Below, piece after piece: positions 14,808 through 16,172 of a stretch of 16,172 nt of DNA. Under the pieces are notes generated by a model. It worked only from the letters and a program-made list of their open reading frames with translations, did not search any database and was not told the DNA's origin. Position numbers and translations under genes: made by a program. Location of the stretch: assembly GCA_964523005.1 (NCBI GenBank), contig CAZFZL010000029.1, forward strand, positions 1 through 16,172, in the 5' to 3' direction. The DNA is from UMGS1307 sp964523005 (lineage in GTDB: Bacteria > Bacillota > Clostridia > Oscillospirales > CAG-382). The first letter of the stretch is position 1, and every line of letters starts with the position of its first letter.

Positions 14808-15978
14808 ATCCTTGCCATACCGGTATCGACGGCCGCTTTTGCAACTGCATCAGCGACAGCCTGCGCGACGCGCGGATCGAACGGACTCGGAATAATATAT
14901 TCGGGTGAAAGCTCGTCGTCGGTAACAAGAGAAGCGATAGCGCGCGCCGCGGCATGCTTCATTTCGTTGTTTATCTGTTTTGCGCGTACTGAAAGTGCGC
15001 CCTTGAAGAGTCCGGGAAACGCGAGTACGTTGTTTATTTGATTGGGAAATCGCTTCTTCCGGTACCGAGTATGCGTACGTCTGCTTTTAGCGCGGTATCA
15101 CGGTCAATCTCGGGAACGGGATTCGCCATCGCGAATACTATCGGGTCGTCAGTCATCGAAGCTACCATTTCGGCAGTAAGTGAATTAGGAGCGGAAACGC
15201 CTATGAAAACATCAGCGTCCTTCACAGCGTCAGCGAGTGTCCCCCTGAGGTTTCGTTTATTCGTGAAAGTACAAAGCTGTGCCTTGTATTTGTTCATCCT
15301 TTCGGGGCGCCCGTCATATAATATACCTGCGGTATCACACGCAGTAATGTCAAAAGCACCTATCGAGTGAAGCATTTTTATTATAGCTGTTCCGGCAGCG
15401 CCCGGACCGTTCAGAACGATGCGAACGTCGCCTATCGATCTGCCTGTCAGCTTGAGTGCGTTCAGCAGTGCCGCGGTGACGACGATTGCTGTTCCGTGCT
15501 GATCATCGTGAAAAACGGGTATATCTAGTTCGTTTATAAGTTTTTCTTCAATATCAAAGCATTTCGGTGCGCATATATCTTCGAGATTTATTCCTCCGAA
15601 TACCGGCGCGATCTGCTTTACGGACTTGACAATTTCGTCCGGTTCCTGTGTGTCAAGACAAATCGGAAACCCGTCAACGCCGCCGAAGGTCTTGAAAAGC
15701 ACTGCCTTGCCTTCCATAACCGGTATCGCTGCTTTTGCGCCGATGTTGCCGAGCCCGAGTACGGCACTTCCGTCGGATACAATAGCAACGAGATTGGATT
15801 TGGATGTATATTTATAAACGTCGTCGGGGTTGGTATGAATTCTCTTGCACGGCTCAGATACTCCGGGCGTATAAGCGATAGAAAGGTCGTCCTTCGTTGA
15901 AAGCGGTACTTTTGACTCAACCGCAATTTTTCCCTTGCTCTTTTCATGTACTTCAAGCGCTGCTTTATAATAGTCCAT
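14804..15978 (-). pseudogene. Malic enzyme with a one-base frameshift
   Basis: Starts at ATG 15978 behind AAGGA and encodes oxidative decarboxylation of malate to pyruvate and CO2. Visible motifs are IAYTPGV with Tyr36, EGKAVLFK with Lys91, the metal ligands in NLEDI (131-135) and FHDDQHGTA (157-165), and the nucleotide-binding GPGAAG (191-196). The frame runs to GTGRSDFP (312), then reads IK and stops at 15036-15034. In the -1 frame the protein continues as NQINNVLAFPGLFKGALSVR and on to VDTGMARI, ending at a TGA that overlaps the fumarase alpha start. Joined, it would be about 391 residues, the normal length for small bacterial malic enzymes. The slip lies at CCC (15046-15044). It may be a sequencing error, a real mutation, or less likely a programmed frameshift. 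NAD versus NADP preference is not decided. Confidence 0.85.
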
Positions 15979-16009
15979 TTGTTCGTCCTTCTGAAAAGTA
16001 TTACAATTT

Positions 16010-16038
16010 AATATACCATAAAACGCAGAAAATTTCAA
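16010..16038 (-). promoter_or_regulatory. Predicted promoter of the malic enzyme-citrate synthase operon
   Basis: On the minus strand TTGAAA (16038-16033), a 17-nt spacer and TATATT (16015-16010). The -10 is 31 nt upstream of the malic enzyme start. Each element matches 5 of 6 consensus bases. No other convincing promoter is seen between the five leftward genes. Confidence 0.65.
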
Positions 16039-16089
16039 CCGACAATATCAACAAACTGTCTGAAATTCATGAATTTTTATAGTGTTTTA

Positions 16090-16118
16090 TTGAATAATTC
16101 AAAAAAACGTGTTATTAT
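16090..16118 (+). promoter_or_regulatory. Possible rightward promoter at the window edge
   Basis: TTGAAT (16090-16095), 17 nt, TATTAT (16113-16118) on the plus strand, diverging from the malic enzyme promoter. Any gene it drives starts beyond the window; no start codon with a ribosome site is seen before 16172. The region is AT-rich, so a chance match is possible. Confidence 0.3.
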
Positions 16119-16172
16119 AAGGGCATCTCTAAAAATCAGGAAAGCTATTTACAAACAAAATAATATGTGATA

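Noticed and set aside
16121..16136. GGGCATCTCTAAAAAT near the right edge as an insertion-sequence end
   Set aside because: It has the look of some terminal repeats, but no partner, transposase or target duplication is in the window, so it cannot be supported.

Overview
The window looks like a chromosomal contig from an anaerobic, fermentative Bacillota bacterium of class Clostridia, probably an uncultured gut-type lineage. The signs are moderate GC, strong GGAGG-type ribosome binding sites, a biotin-dependent sodium-pumping decarboxylase operon, a two-subunit class I (iron-sulfur) fumarase, and large clostridial ECF sigma factors. This placement is inferred from gene content only. A run of exactly 100 N at 9830-9929 shows the sequence is a scaffold.

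Layout. (1) 2-2215, minus: the N-terminal 738 residues of a MacB-type ATPase fused to an FtsX-type permease, running off the left edge. (2) 2378-2914, minus: hypoxanthine phosphoribosyltransferase (hpt) with its own promoter. (3) 3127-7896, plus: a five-gene operon encoding an acyl-CoA carboxyltransferase-like protein, an OadG-type membrane anchor, a biotin carrier protein, the OadB sodium-translocating subunit and an OadA-type carboxyltransferase without a biotin domain. (4) About 7904-11564: an accessory block holding a broken ECF sigma gene, an XRE-family regulator and an ECF sigma factor with a very long C-terminal extension (interrupted by the gap). (5) 11567-15978, minus: a malic enzyme with a one-base frameshift, fumarase alpha and beta subunits, citrate synthase, and a small membrane zinc-ribbon protein. 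Short gaps and two ATGA stop/start overlaps indicate one operon read leftward from a good promoter at 16010-16038.

How it fits together. The two metabolic operons converge on the accessory block, and both act on C4 dicarboxylates. The leftward operon handles malate, fumarate, oxaloacetate and citrate. The rightward operon can decarboxylate oxaloacetate and use the energy to export Na+, and its acyl-CoA carboxyltransferase-like subunit suggests that the same biotin carrier also exchanges carboxyl groups with a CoA ester. This is inferred from family membership.

Most unusual signals. An imperfect inverted repeat of about 52 bp, with a hairpin just inside each copy, brackets the accessory block exactly between the two operon ends. 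Both sigma genes share the upstream motif ATTCCAACC with the same spacing to a GT-containing -10-like element. A perfect 20-bp palindrome lies just upstream of the intact sigma gene. The malic enzyme frameshift falls on a T TTC CCA heptamer.
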